From Streptomyces sp. NRRL S-646 (GTDB lineage: Bacteria > Actinomycetota > Actinomycetes > Streptomycetales > Streptomycetaceae): a stretch of 64,000 nucleotides of DNA. The notes beneath the pieces are model-generated. The model was given only the letters and a program-made list of their open reading frames with translations. It was not told the origin of the DNA and ran no database searches. This document shows, in pieces, positions 1 through 8,580 of this stretch. Position 1 is the stretch's first letter. Every line of letters begins with the position of its first letter. The stretch is taken from contig NZ_JODC01000008.1 of the NCBI RefSeq assembly GCF_000720765.1, positions 124,001 to 188,000 of the forward strand. The letters are read 5' to 3'. The translations under genes and the position numbers were made by a program.

Positions 1-160
1 CTGGTTTCCCGAGGCTGCCCGTACGCGCCTCGGGCCACGGCCGTACGACCGCGCAGGCGCCGTAGCGTCACCGCGGCGTAGGCCGTCTCCCCACTCACCG
101 GACCGCTCGTGCCCTCGCGCGCCCCGGTCCGGATCACGGTCGACCTGAGAAGGACACCAG

Positions 161-778
161 GTGATTACCTCTGCCCTGCCCACCTCGCGCGCCACGAACG
201 ACAAAGCGGCGGCGCTCGACGAGTCGATCACAGCCTGGGCGCTCGCCGCCCGGGGCGGCGATACGGACGCCGTCGAGCAGTTCGTGCGTGCCCTGCAGCG
301 GGATGTCCAGCGCTATGTCGCGCACTTGTGCGCCGACCCGCAGGCCGTGGACGACCTCGCGCAGGACACGTTCCTGCGCGCACTCGGCAGCCTGCACCGC
401 TTCGAGGGCCGCTCCTCGGCGCGTGCGTGGCTGCTGTCCATCGCCCGACGGGCCGTCATCGACAGCTACCGCTACGCCGCCGCTCGCCCCCGCCTGTCCG
501 ACGTACCGGACTGGCAACTGGCCATCGAACTGTCCCAGCCGCGCGACCTGCCCGGCTTCGACGACGGCATCGCCCTGCTGGACCTGCTGGCAGCCCTGCC
601 GGAGGAGCGCCGAGAGGCGTTCATCCTCACCCAGCTGGTCGGTCTCCCGTACGCGGAGGCCGCCGAGGCCGGCGGCTGCCCGATCGGTACGGTCCGCTCC
701 CGCGTGGCCCGCGCCCGGGCGAGCCTGATGGACCTGCTGGAGGAATCGGAGGAGCCCGCCGGGCCGGCGGCGGTCTGA
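161..778 (+). CDS. ECF-type RNA polymerase sigma factor
   Basis: 205-residue sigma-70 family protein of the extracytoplasmic-function type, expected to bring RNA polymerase to a small set of promoters. Region 2 is visible around DDLAQDTFLRAL (-10 recognition/core binding), and region 4 around LPEERREAFILTQLVGLPYA followed by GTVRSRVARAR (the -35-binding helix-turn-helix). Regions 1.1 and 3 are absent, as expected for ECF factors. The GTG start follows a GAAGGAC-type ribosome site 6-8 bases upstream. No anti-sigma gene follows; the next DNA is a wrecked ABC ATPase. The partner and the stimulus are therefore unknown. The family call is secure, the subgroup is not. Confidence 0.93.
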   Translation: MITSALPTSRATNDKAAALDESITAWALAARGGDTDAVEQFVRALQRDVQRYVAHLCADPQAVDDLAQDTFLRALGSLHRFEGRSSARAWLLSIARRAVIDSYRYAAARPRLSDVPDWQLAIELSQPRDLPGFDDGIALLDLLAALPEERREAFILTQLVGLPYAEAAEAGGCPIGTVRSRVARARASLMDLLEESEEPAGPAAV

Positions 779-865
779 GCCGCGCTCGCAGGAGGGTGTC
801 GGGGCGGTCGCCCCGGCACCTTCGGCGGCACTCATTCAGAAGCCCGACCACACACGTCAGACCAG

Positions 866-1245
866 CCGCGCGCCGCGGCGCGCCGTACAGCGGCCGTCCT
901 TCAGGACGCCGGCGGCGACACCACCGGCCGGACCGTCGCCGAGATCGTGGCCCTCGGCCGCGCACCTCACCACGGGCTGCTCGGCCGTGACGGACCCGAG
1001 GATCACGGAGCCTTGTCGGACGCCATCGACCGCTGCGGCGTAGGGCCCTTCGCGGACCGCGACTACGCCTCCCCCTCCGGCGGCGAACGCCAACGCGTGC
1101 TGCACGCACGGGCGTTGGCGCAGCACCCAGTGCTCCTCGTGCTGGACGAGCTCACCAACCACCATGACAACGGGCCTGGTTCGAACTCCTGGACCTGATC
1201 GGCGCCACCGGCGTCACCACCCTCGCCACCTTTGCGGGTGCTGTG
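866..1245 (+). pseudogene. Remnant of an iron/siderophore-type ABC transporter ATPase (FecE/FepC-like)
   Basis: Reading from about 866, one frame gives a recognisable middle part of an iron-chelate ABC ATPase: AAVLQDAGGDTT, then TVAEIVALGRAPH, the signature SGGERQRVLHARALAQHP, and a Walker B/D-loop copy LLVLDELTNHHD. The consensus Pro and Leu of DEPTNHLD are changed. Just after this the frame shifts, and FELLDLIGATGVTTLA continues in another frame. The Walker A half is missing. This is a decayed gene, not a functional transporter subunit. It lies directly downstream of the ECF sigma gene; ECF factors commonly control iron-uptake genes, so it may be a relic of an old target. Confidence 0.75.
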
Positions 1246-1267
1246 CGCCTGAGGTCGGCGGGTCACC

Positions 1268-2353
1268 TCACGCGGGGTACGCGTGCGTCTGAGCCGCCTT
1301 GACCGTCGCCCAGACCGTGGCGCCGGGGTGCAGGTCGAGTTCCGCGGCGGCGACCGTGGTGAGGTCGGCGGCGAGGGGGAGTTCGCCGGTGAGAGCGGCG
1401 CGGATCTGGTCGCCGTGGGTCTCCAGGCCGGCCACCTCGCACTGCCAGAGGTTGCGGGCGCTGGCGCCGGTGGGGCGGTCCCGGTAGAGGGTGACCGCGC
1501 TGGGCGGGAAGGCCACGAAGACCGGGCCGGTGAGGTCCTCCTCGGTCGTGATGCCGGGGCCGCCTTCGAGGCTGACCGTGTGGCCTTCGGCCTCCCCCCG
1601 GTAGAGGTTCAGGCCGACCAGGTGGGCGATGTAGTCGGTGCGGGGGTGGCGGGCGATGTGTGCGGGGGTGCCCTCCTGGACGATGTGGCCATCCTCGATG
1701 ACGATGAGGTGGTCGGCGAGGACCATCGCGTCGAGCGGGTCGTGCGTGACGAGGACGGCTACTGCTTCGAAGTCGGCCAGGTGGCGGCGGAGTTGGGCCC
1801 GGATGTCGAGGCGGGTGCGGGCGTCGAGGGCAGCAAGGGGTTCGTCGAGGAGCAGCAGGCGCGGGTTGGTGGCGAGGGCGCGGGCGAGGGCGACGCGCTG
1901 GGCCTGGCCGCCGGAGAGGCGGCGGGGTTTTGCCCCGGCGTGGCCGGTGAGGCCCATGCGCTCCAGCCATACGGCGGCCTCGGCGCGGGCTTCCGCTTTG
2001 GTGGCGCCGTGGCAGCGCGGCCCGAAGGCCACGTTGTCCAGCGCGGTGAGGTGCGGGAAGAGCAGGTAGTCCTGGAACACGACGCCGACCGGGCGGGACT
2101 CGGGCGGTGTACGGTCCAACTCGGCGCCGTCCAGCCGCAGACGGCCGCCGGTGAGCGGGACGAGTCCGGCCAGGGCGCGCAGGGCGGTGGTCTTGCCGGC
2201 GCCGTTGGGGCCCAGGAGGGCGACGACGTCACCGGGCGCCGCGTTCAGCGTCACGTCGAGGCGGAAGGAGCCGCGCTCGACCAGCAGCCGCGCATCAAGC
2301 CCCTCGCCGGTGAGGGTGGGAGCGTCCACGGCGGCCTTGTCGATGTCGGTCAT
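1268..2353 (-). CDS. modC: Molybdate ABC transporter ATP-binding protein ModC
   Basis: 361-residue ABC ATPase that powers molybdate import with ModB. Walker A GPNGAGKTT lies near residue 40, the signature LSGGQAQRVALARAL about 100 residues later, and Walker B is LLLLDEPLAALD. The C-terminal ~100 residues look like the molybdopterin/TOBE-type regulatory domain usual for ModC. The ATG overlaps the modB stop in an ATGA arrangement, so translation is probably coupled. It is the last gene of the HTH-TOBE/modA/modB/modC operon. Sulfate or other oxyanion specificity is possible from the ATPase alone, but the neighbouring ModA/ModB and TOBE protein argue for molybdate/tungstate. Confidence 0.93.
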   Translation of the reverse strand: MTDIDKAAVDAPTLTGEGLDARLLVERGSFRLDVTLNAAPGDVVALLGPNGAGKTTALRALAGLVPLTGGRLRLDGAELDRTPPESRPVGVVFQDYLLFPHLTALDNVAFGPRCHGATKAEARAEAAVWLERMGLTGHAGAKPRRLSGGQAQRVALARALATNPRLLLLDEPLAALDARTRLDIRAQLRRHLADFEAVAVLVTHDPLDAMVLADHLIVIEDGHIVQEGTPAHIARHPRTDYIAHLVGLNLYRGEAEGHTVSLEGGPGITTEEDLTGPVFVAFPPSAVTLYRDRPTGASARNLWQCEVAGLETHGDQIRAALTGELPLAADLTTVAAAELDLHPGATVWATVKAAQTHAYPA

Positions 2354-3213
2354 GAGGCGGTCATCCAGCGGTCTCGCAGCCCTGCCAGCACCGCGATCGA
2401 CACGGCGAGCAGGACCAGGCTGAGGGCGATCGCCGCCTCCGGGTCGTTCTGGAGGGCGAGGTAGACGGCGAGGGGCATGGTCTGGGTGCGGCCGGGGAAG
2501 TTGCCTGCGAAGGTGATCGTCGCGCCGAACTCGCCCAGCGCCCGCGCCCAGGCCAGCACGGCGCCCGCCGCGACACCGGGGGCGATCAGCGGCAGGGTGA
2601 CCCGGCGGAAGGCGGTGAAGCGGGAGGCGCCGAGCGTGGTGGCCGCCTCCTCGTATCGCGGGTCGGCCGCCCGCAGGGTGCCCTCGACGCTGATGACCAG
2701 GAACGGCATCGCGACGAACGCCTCTGCGACCACCACCCCGGCCGTGGTGAACGGCAGGGTGACGCCGAACCAGGAGTCCAGCCACTTCCCGACGACCCCG
2801 TTGCGCCCGAGCGCCATCAGCAGCGCCACGCCGCCCACCACGGGCGGCAGGACGAGCGGCAGGGTGACCAGGGCCCGTACGACACCCCGTCCCGGGAACT
2901 CGACCCGGGCCAGCAGCCAGGCCAGCGGCACCCCGATGACCAGGCTTACCGCGGTCGCCGCCGTCGCGCAGACCAGGGACAGTTGTAGCGCCTGCCACAC
3001 CTCGGTGCTGGTGAGCAGGTCGGGCATGCTCCGCCACGGGGCCCGGATCAGCAGGGCGACGAGCGGCAGGATCAGGAACGCCAGGCCGATCAGCGCGGGC
3101 AGCAGGAGAGGCAACGGGGCGCCCCCGCGCACACCCTTGAGGACACGGCGGCGCCGCGGGCCACCCGTGAGGGTGTCCGCGGCGTCGGTCCTGTCCGGGG
3201 AGGGAGAGGTCAC
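2350..3213 (-). CDS. modB: Molybdate ABC transporter permease ModB
   Basis: 287-residue inner-membrane permease with about six hydrophobic segments. The EAA-type cytoplasmic loop near the C-terminal third (EEAATTLGASRFTAFRRVTL) contacts ModC, and the GEFGATITFAGNFPGRTQT stretch is characteristic of ModB. The GTG start was chosen because it overlaps the modA stop (GTGA), giving tight operon packing; a longer frame runs upstream but lies antisense-free inside modA and is not needed. A proline-rich, charged N-terminus of about 30 residues precedes the first membrane helix. Part of the four-gene minus-strand molybdate operon. Confidence 0.93.
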   Translation of the reverse strand: MTSPSPDRTDAADTLTGGPRRRRVLKGVRGGAPLPLLLPALIGLAFLILPLVALLIRAPWRSMPDLLTSTEVWQALQLSLVCATAATAVSLVIGVPLAWLLARVEFPGRGVVRALVTLPLVLPPVVGGVALLMALGRNGVVGKWLDSWFGVTLPFTTAGVVVAEAFVAMPFLVISVEGTLRAADPRYEEAATTLGASRFTAFRRVTLPLIAPGVAAGAVLAWARALGEFGATITFAGNFPGRTQTMPLAVYLALQNDPEAAIALSLVLLAVSIAVLAGLRDRWMTAS

Positions 3214-4034
3214 GGCTTGAGGAATCCGGCCTCGGTCAGGACCTTCTGGCCCTCGGCGGACTGCACCAGGGCGATGAACGCCTTGGCCGCCTCCGCGTTG
3301 GGCGCGTCCTTGAGGACGGTGATCGGATAGTCGTTGATGGCGTCGGCGGACTCGGGGAACTCCACGCCCTGCACCTTGCTGCCCGCCGCCTTCACATCGG
3401 TCTTGTAGACGACTGCGGCGTCGGCCTCCTTCAACACCACCTTGTTCAGGGCGGACTTGACGTCCTCCTCGTAGGAGACCGGGGTCAGCTTGAGCTTGCT
3501 CGCGTCCAGCGCCTTCTGCGCTGCGGCGCCGCAGGGCACCGTCTTGTCGCACAGCACGACCTTCAGCGAGGACTTGGTGAGGTCCTTGAGGGAGGCGACC
3601 TTGTCCGGGTTGCCCGGCAGGGTGGCGATCTCCAGCTGGTTGCGGACGAAGGTGGCGGGCGTGCCGACCGCGTCCTTCTTGTCCGTCACGATCTTCATCG
3701 TCTTGGGGCTCGCGGCGGCGAACACGTCGGCCGGGGCGCCGCCGGTGATCTGCGCGGCGAGGGTGTCGCTGCCACCGAAGCTGAAGGTCACCTTGGTGCC
3801 CGGGTGGGCCTTCTCGAACTCCTTGCCCAGCGTCGTGAAGCTCTCCTTGAGCGAGGCGGCGGCGAATACGGTCACCGTGCCCGACAGCTTCGGCGACGTG
3901 GACGCCGACGCCGAAGTGTCGGACTTGGTGGAGTTCGATTCGGAGGACGAACAGGCGCTCAGGGCCAGCAGCGCGGCGGTGCTCACGCCGGTCACCTGCA
4001 GCATCCGGCGGTTCCGACGCACGGAACGGGTCAT
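3210..4034 (-). CDS. modA: Molybdate-binding lipoprotein ModA
   Basis: 274-residue extracytoplasmic solute-binding protein that captures molybdate for ModBC. It begins with basic residues, a hydrophobic stretch and a lipobox LSAC (Cys28), so it should be lipid-anchored outside the membrane. A Ser/Thr-rich linker follows, then the ModA core: GTVTVFAAASLKESF, SGGSD-like FSFGGSDTLAAQI, GAPADVFAAAS. These are typical ligand-loop sequences. The ATG at 4034 follows an AGGGAG ribosome site; an upstream in-frame ATG at 4106 would add an unlikely arginine-rich leader. Its stop overlaps modB. Two near-copies of CTACGGTC (4070 and 4090) precede the gene and might be a binding site. Confidence 0.95.
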   Translation of the reverse strand: MTRSVRRNRRMLQVTGVSTAALLALSACSSSESNSTKSDTSASASTSPKLSGTVTVFAAASLKESFTTLGKEFEKAHPGTKVTFSFGGSDTLAAQITGGAPADVFAAASPKTMKIVTDKKDAVGTPATFVRNQLEIATLPGNPDKVASLKDLTKSSLKVVLCDKTVPCGAAAQKALDASKLKLTPVSYEEDVKSALNKVVLKEADAAVVYKTDVKAAGSKVQGVEFPESADAINDYPITVLKDAPNAEAAKAFIALVQSAEGQKVLTEAGFLKP

Positions 4035-4089
4035 CACGGGTCCACTCCCTCTGGTCCTGACGGACTCAGCTACGGTCTTGCGACCTCTT

Positions 4090-4476
4090 CTACGGTCTCT
4101 CGACAACCACGTTGGTCGACTTGATCACGGCTACCGCCGGAACACCGGGCTCCAGCTTCAGCTCCTCAGCCGACTCTCGGCTGACCATGGCCACCACCCG
4201 GAACGGTCCGGCCTGGATCTCCACCTGCGCGGAGACGTCCCCGAGAATCACGTCGGTGACGATGCCGGACAACCGGTTGCGGGCCGAGGAGCCGGTGGAC
4301 TCCCGTTCCGCCCGGTGTGTCTCGCGGGCGTAGGCCGCAAGAGCCGGCCCGGGGATGATCCGGTGGCCGAGCTCGTCGCGTTCGGCGGTCAACTTCCCTG
4401 CGTCGACCAGACGCCGCACGGTGTCGGGGCTCACGCCGAGTAAGGCGGCCGCGTCCCCGATCCGGTAGGTGTGCAT
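4090..4476 (-). CDS. HTH (excisionase/MerR-like) plus TOBE molybdate-binding protein
   Basis: 128-residue two-domain protein at the head of the mod operon. Residues ~1-55 form an excisionase/MerR-like helix-turn-helix (YRIGDAAALLGVSPDTVRRL). Residues ~70-128 form a single TOBE/Mop-type domain (NRLSGIVTDVILGDVSAQVEI, then EELKLEPGVPAVAVIKSTNV), which in this family binds molybdate or tungstate. It combines a DNA-binding fold with a metal-oxyanion sensor, so a ModE-like regulatory role for modABC is reasonable but inferred. The start at MHTYRIG is preferred over an in-frame ATG 27 bases upstream because the fold begins there. It is divergent from the Moco-binding gene at 4615. Confidence 0.88.
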   Translation of the reverse strand: MHTYRIGDAAALLGVSPDTVRRLVDAGKLTAERDELGHRIIPGPALAAYARETHRAERESTGSSARNRLSGIVTDVILGDVSAQVEIQAGPFRVVAMVSRESAEELKLEPGVPAVAVIKSTNVVVERP

Positions 4477-4614
4477 GCGCCGATCATACTGCCGCAGATG
4501 CAAGGCGAAAGTCTGCTGTCACATCGCATGAGCCGGAACTGTGATCCGATGGCATGGCATGTGCGTTTGTACGGGAGGTCGGTTCGGGTACGGTCATGCG
4601 GGAGGTGGTAGCCC

Positions 4615-5097
4615 GTGAGCCAAACCCTCGCAGCTGCCCGTACGGCCGCCGGACCCGCGGCGGAACTCGTCCTCACCGGCGACCTGGACCGACCGGCCCG
4701 GCTGACGGTGCCCGAGCTGCTCGCCTGGCCCCAGCACCGTGCCGACGTCGCCTTCGAGTGCGCCACCAGCGGCTTCCGGCACCACACCTTCACCGGCCCG
4801 CTTCTGCACGACGTCCTCATGGACGCGGGCCCTGTCTTCGATCCCGCCCGCCGCAAGGACCGCCTCCGCTTCCTCATCGCCGTGCACGGCATGGACGGCC
4901 ACCACACGCTGCTCTCCTGGGCCGAGATCGACCCCGACTTCGGCCGCGCCCCCGTACTCCTCGCGGTCACCCTCGACGACACCCCGCTCGACCGTGCCGG
5001 CGCCCAGCTCGTCCTGCCCCAGGACCGCTGCGGCGCCCGCTACGTCAGCGGCATCGACGCCATACGCGTGGACGGCGGATACACCGCATGGGCCTGA
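4615..5097 (+). CDS. Small molybdopterin-binding (sulfite-oxidase-like) domain protein
   Basis: 160-residue protein that appears to consist only of an oxidoreductase molybdopterin-binding domain of the sulfite oxidase/YedY type. It carries a Cys in the position typical of the Mo ligand (FECATSGFRHHTFTGPLL) and later LLSWAEIDPDF and APVLLAV stretches. It has no signal peptide and no dimerisation domain, so it is shorter than catalytic family members. The GTG start follows GGAGGTGG. It lies divergently from the molybdate-uptake operon, which fits a molybdenum link. It could be a cofactor-carrier or an enzyme with an unknown partner; catalytic activity is not proven from sequence. Confidence 0.85.
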   Translation: MSQTLAAARTAAGPAAELVLTGDLDRPARLTVPELLAWPQHRADVAFECATSGFRHHTFTGPLLHDVLMDAGPVFDPARRKDRLRFLIAVHGMDGHHTLLSWAEIDPDFGRAPVLLAVTLDDTPLDRAGAQLVLPQDRCGARYVSGIDAIRVDGGYTAWA

Positions 5098-5241
5098 CGG
5101 CGACCAGAGGAGCACGGTGAAGCACGGTCCAGCGGTGAACGACGTCCTGGTCCTGGAACACGCGCCGCACGAGGGCCCCGTGCCTGGTCGGCCCCCCTGC
5201 AGTGGTTGCTGCAAGGGATCTGGGTAATTACGGTCGGTTTC

Positions 5242-5931
5242 ATGGCGGACGACGAATCCACGCGCGCGGCATGCTTGCTGGACGCCCAGGCGAAGGCCGT
5301 GCGGCTCTTCGCGGAGATCGAGGAGCGCGGGCTGGTCGCACCGGGGCAGGGGGAGCGGGCGGTCAGCGACCGGATCCGGGACCTGGCGAACGAGCTGTTC
5401 GGCAAGACCCGGCACTGGCACAAGCGGATCGTGCGCTCCGGCCCCAACACGCTGATGCCGTACAGGGAGAATCCGCCGGACCGGGTGATCGGTGCGGACG
5501 ACATCGTGTTCGCCGACTTCGGGCCGATCTTCGAGGAGTACGAGGCCGACTTCGGCCGCACCTTCGTCCTCGGCGACGACCCCGTCAAGCAGCGGCTACG
5601 CGACGACCTGCCGAAGGTCTTCGCCGCGGGCCGCCGCTGCTTCGAGGCCGATCGGGCCATCACCGGCAAGCAGCTCTACGCCGAGGTGGAGCGGCTGGCC
5701 GCCGCGGCCGGGTGGGAGCTGGGCGGCTGGCACGCCGGGCATCTGGTCGGGGAGTTCCCGCACGAGTGGATCGACGGCGCGGACGTGGAGTCGTACATCA
5801 CCCCCGCCAACGACACCCTGCTGCGCCGCACCGACAAGGCCGGGCGCACCTGCCACTGGATCCTGGAGGTCCATCTCGTCGACCGGGGACGGGAGTTCGG
5901 CGGGTTCTACGAGGAGCTGCTCACTCTCTGA
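5242..5931 (+). CDS. M24 family metallopeptidase-like protein (Xaa-Pro aminopeptidase fold)
   Basis: 229-residue pita-bread-fold protein. Candidate metal ligands appear in the expected order: Asp in DIVFADFGP, Asp in EADFGRTF, His in HAGHLVGEFPHE, Glu in WILEVHLV and a further Glu near the C-terminus (FYEELL). It lacks the N-terminal creatinase domain of classical aminopeptidase P. The substrate is unknown; related short M24 proteins are annotated as peptidases, creatinases or ectoine hydrolases. The ATG at 5242 has no clear ribosome site, so the start is the weakest part of the call. It ends one base before the molybdenum-hydroxylase remnant on the opposite strand. Confidence 0.85.
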   Translation: MADDESTRAACLLDAQAKAVRLFAEIEERGLVAPGQGERAVSDRIRDLANELFGKTRHWHKRIVRSGPNTLMPYRENPPDRVIGADDIVFADFGPIFEEYEADFGRTFVLGDDPVKQRLRDDLPKVFAAGRRCFEADRAITGKQLYAEVERLAAAAGWELGGWHAGHLVGEFPHEWIDGADVESYITPANDTLLRRTDKAGRTCHWILEVHLVDRGREFGGFYEELLTL

Positions 5932-6290
5932 TCACGAGGCCCTGTTCACGCTCCCTTCCGTCACGCCCGCATCACGCAACCTCAGCCATACCCGGTCGCG
6001 CGTCAGCGGCACTGCGGGGAAGCGGACGCCGGTCGCGTCGCGCCGGGCGTTGGCGGAGGCGGGAGCGACCGGGTTGAAGGGGCTCTCGCTCATCGACTTC
6101 GCGCCGAGGGGGCCGATGGCGTCCGTGGGTTCCTGAACCACTGGGCGTTGAAGGCGACCGTGCGCGGGGTGCCGCTGAAGTGGCCGTCGGCGCTGAACTC
6201 GACGCCGACGGCGCGGGCGGGCGGCGAAGTCGGGGAGCGTGTCGGCGAGGGCGCGGGAGCGTCTACGCGGTGGCCGGCAGCACGTGGGTC
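5932..6290 (-). pseudogene. 3' remnant of a xanthine dehydrogenase / aldehyde oxidase molybdenum subunit
   Basis: One minus-strand frame ends with IGPLGAKSMSESPFNPVAPA, then NARRDATGVRF and TRDRVWLRLRDAG. This closely resembles the conserved C-terminus of the large Moco-binding subunit of xanthine dehydrogenase/aldehyde oxidase enzymes. Upstream, in a different frame, FSADGHFSGTPRTVAFNAQW matches a segment that normally lies about 100 residues earlier. The gene therefore has an internal deletion plus at least one frameshift, and the rest is gone. It is non-functional, but shows that a Mo-hydroxylase once stood next to this molybdate operon and the downstream nucleobase permease. Confidence 0.72.
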
Positions 6291-6576
6291 GGCTCTGACG
6301 TGCATGCTCTCGCCCTCTTGAGGGCGGGCCCAAGGCCGAAGCCGTCGTAGTTACCGACGTTGCATCGAACGGAGAGCTGATCACCCTTCGGCTACAGGGC
6401 TGAGGAAGCGCGTCCAGGCCAGGGTGCCGAAGACGAAGGTGGGGCCTTTGTCAGTACGTGTTCGTGGACGGCCGGGGTCGACGCTGGAGCAGTCCTGAAC
6501 GACTGACGAAGTCGGCTCCGGCCCACGTCGAAGAACGCGAGCCGGAGCCAAGCCGGACACGGGAAGGTGATGGTGG

Positions 6577-8274
6577 TCAGTCCGCGGACCGCACGGTGGG
6601 TGTGGCGAGGGCGACCGGGCCGGTGGCGGCACCGGTCTTGCAGGAGTCGTGGCAGTTCTTCTCCAGGCTGCAGCACAGTGAGCAGATCGCCCCGGAGTGG
6701 AAGGTGCAGTTGGCCACGTCGGGCCGTTCGAAGTCGGTCGTGCACACGGTGCAGGTCAGTGTGGCCGCGGAGGGCAGGCCGTCCGTCCCGAGCAGCGGTT
6801 CCTCGAGGTCGTCGACGCGGGCGATGTAGTACCTGCCCTTCGTGAGCACGGCGAACAGCGGTGACAGGATCATCGCGAGGAACAGGGCGATGAAGGGGGA
6901 GTACGCCTTGCCGTAGTCGCCGAAGGCCTCGAAGTACGCGGCGATGGAGACGGCGGAGGCGATGAGCATCGAGCCGAAGCCGACGGGGTTGAAGTTGTAC
7001 AGGTGGGCGCGCTTGAACTCGATGTACGACGGGCTCAGTTTCAGCGGCTTGTTGATGACCAGATCGGCGACGACCGCGCCGATCCAGGCGATGGCCACGT
7101 TGGAGTAGAAGCCGAGGACGGTGTTGAGGAAGCCGAAGACTCCGCCCTCCATCAGGGCCAGCGCGATACCGACGTTGAGGAAGATGTAGACGACCCGGCC
7201 CGGGTGCCGGTGCGTGAGGCGGGAGAAGAAGTTCGACCAGGACAGCGAACCGGAGTACGCGTTCGTCGAGTTGATCTTTATCTGGGAGAGGATCACGAAG
7301 AACGTCGCCAGTCCCAGGGCGACGGGCGCCGCGAAGGTCTTGAAGCCGTGCACGTACTGCTGGATGGGCTCGTTGGCCTTGGACAGGCCCACGCTGCCGG
7401 CGATGTAGAAGGCCAGGAACGCCCCGCCGATCTGCTTCGCCGCGCCGAGAACCACCCAGCCGGGACCGGCGGAGAGCACGGCGCCCCACCACTTCCCCGC
7501 GTTCTCGGGGGTCTTGTCGGGCATGAAGCGCAGGTAGTCGACCTGCTCACCGATCTGCGCGATCAGTGACAGGGCCACGCCGGCGCCCGCGCCGACGCCG
7601 AGCATGCTGATGCTGGAGCCGGTGGGGGAGTTGCCCGCGAAGTGGGTGAACTGCGAGAACTTGTCCGGCTCCTGGATGGCGATGGAGACGAACGGCGCGA
7701 CCATCAGCACCAGCCAGACCGGCTGCGTCCACACCTGCATCTTCGACAGGGCGGTCATGCCGTAGATCACCAGCGGCAGGATGATCAGCGAGCAGATCAG
7801 ATAGCCGACGGCCAGGGGGATATGCAGGCCCAGCTCGAGGGCCTGCGCCATGATCGAGCCTTCGAGGGCGAAGAAGATGAACGTGAAGCTGGCGTAGATG
7901 ACCGACGTGAGGGTCGAGCCGAGATAGCCGAAACCCGCGCCCCGGGTCAGCAGGTCCATGTCGATGGAGTACTTCGCCGAGTAGTACGAGATCGGGATGC
8001 CGGTCAGGAAGATGACCACCGCCGCGGCGAGAATGGCCACCATGGCGCTGGAGAAGCCGTTGGAGATGGCGATCGAGCCGCCGATGGCGAAGTCGGCGAG
8101 GTAGGCGATGCCACCGAGCGCCGTCGTGGCCACCACGTAGGGAGTCCAGCGGCGGAAGGACTTCGGCGCGTAGCGCAGCGAGTAGTCCTCCAACGTATCG
8201 TTCTGAGCCCAGTTGTTGTACGTCCGTCCGCCTGTACTCGTCGGCGGTGCTTCCTTGTCGACGATCTCCGTCAC
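6577..8274 (-). CDS. NCS1 family nucleobase permease with cysteine-rich C-terminal tail
   Basis: 565-residue membrane transporter of the nucleobase-cation-symport-1 family (cytosine, purine, allantoin, hydantoin or thiamine uptake), with about twelve hydrophobic helices between residues 50 and 480. The family-like start is NWAQNDTLEDYSLRYAP. GTG at 8274 is chosen because it follows GAGGGA. The last ~79 residues are soluble and hold eight cysteines spaced C-x2-C-x11-C-x7-C-x2-CC-x5-C-x3-C (residues ~508-545), a likely metal site. The substrate cannot be read from sequence. It lies downstream of, and codirectional with, the AmiC/UrtA-like protein after a 306-base gap, so it may have its own promoter. 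Confidence 0.92.
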   Translation of the reverse strand: MTEIVDKEAPPTSTGGRTYNNWAQNDTLEDYSLRYAPKSFRRWTPYVVATTALGGIAYLADFAIGGSIAISNGFSSAMVAILAAAVVIFLTGIPISYYSAKYSIDMDLLTRGAGFGYLGSTLTSVIYASFTFIFFALEGSIMAQALELGLHIPLAVGYLICSLIILPLVIYGMTALSKMQVWTQPVWLVLMVAPFVSIAIQEPDKFSQFTHFAGNSPTGSSISMLGVGAGAGVALSLIAQIGEQVDYLRFMPDKTPENAGKWWGAVLSAGPGWVVLGAAKQIGGAFLAFYIAGSVGLSKANEPIQQYVHGFKTFAAPVALGLATFFVILSQIKINSTNAYSGSLSWSNFFSRLTHRHPGRVVYIFLNVGIALALMEGGVFGFLNTVLGFYSNVAIAWIGAVVADLVINKPLKLSPSYIEFKRAHLYNFNPVGFGSMLIASAVSIAAYFEAFGDYGKAYSPFIALFLAMILSPLFAVLTKGRYYIARVDDLEEPLLGTDGLPSAATLTCTVCTTDFERPDVANCTFHSGAICSLCCSLEKNCHDSCKTGAATGPVALATPTVRSAD

Positions 8275-8580
8275 GACATTCCCTCTTCCCAGCACTGGGG
8301 ACGACCCGGGCGACCCCGGGTGATTGCATGGAAGAGTCACGCCGAACTGTTTCTTGAACGTTTCGCTTCCTTTAAGGGAAAAGGTCTTTAACGGTCCTTT
8401 ATTTGACGCGCGTAGATAGTGCGCGACCAGGAGCGCGCTGTGTGGGCGGGGCGCCCGTCGATGAGAGACTGTGGCGAGCGAAGGGCTCGATTGAATACAG
8501 ATGCCTCGCGTCCGCCAGATGCTTCCCGTAGAAAGTATTTCTGTGGCAGGGTAATGTCAATCAACGGCCAGGGAGCCGGG
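8275..8580. other. Intergenic region upstream of the NCS1 permease
   Basis: About 306 bases with no gene that I can support. It is locally AT-richer than its surroundings (8360-8400), which suits a promoter for the minus-strand permease. A short GCGC...GCGC inverted repeat surrounds 8407-8423. I see no clear terminator or riboswitch fold. Confidence 0.4.

Noticed and set aside
1283..2464. A 393-codon plus-strand frame opposite modC
   Set aside because: Antisense to an intact ModC with all ATPase motifs; composition is the usual GC-rich shadow.
3214..3552. An N-terminal extension of ModB by about 113 codons
   Set aside because: It would overlap the modA coding end in another frame and gives an Arg/Gln-rich non-membrane sequence; the GTGA-overlapping start fits the operon.
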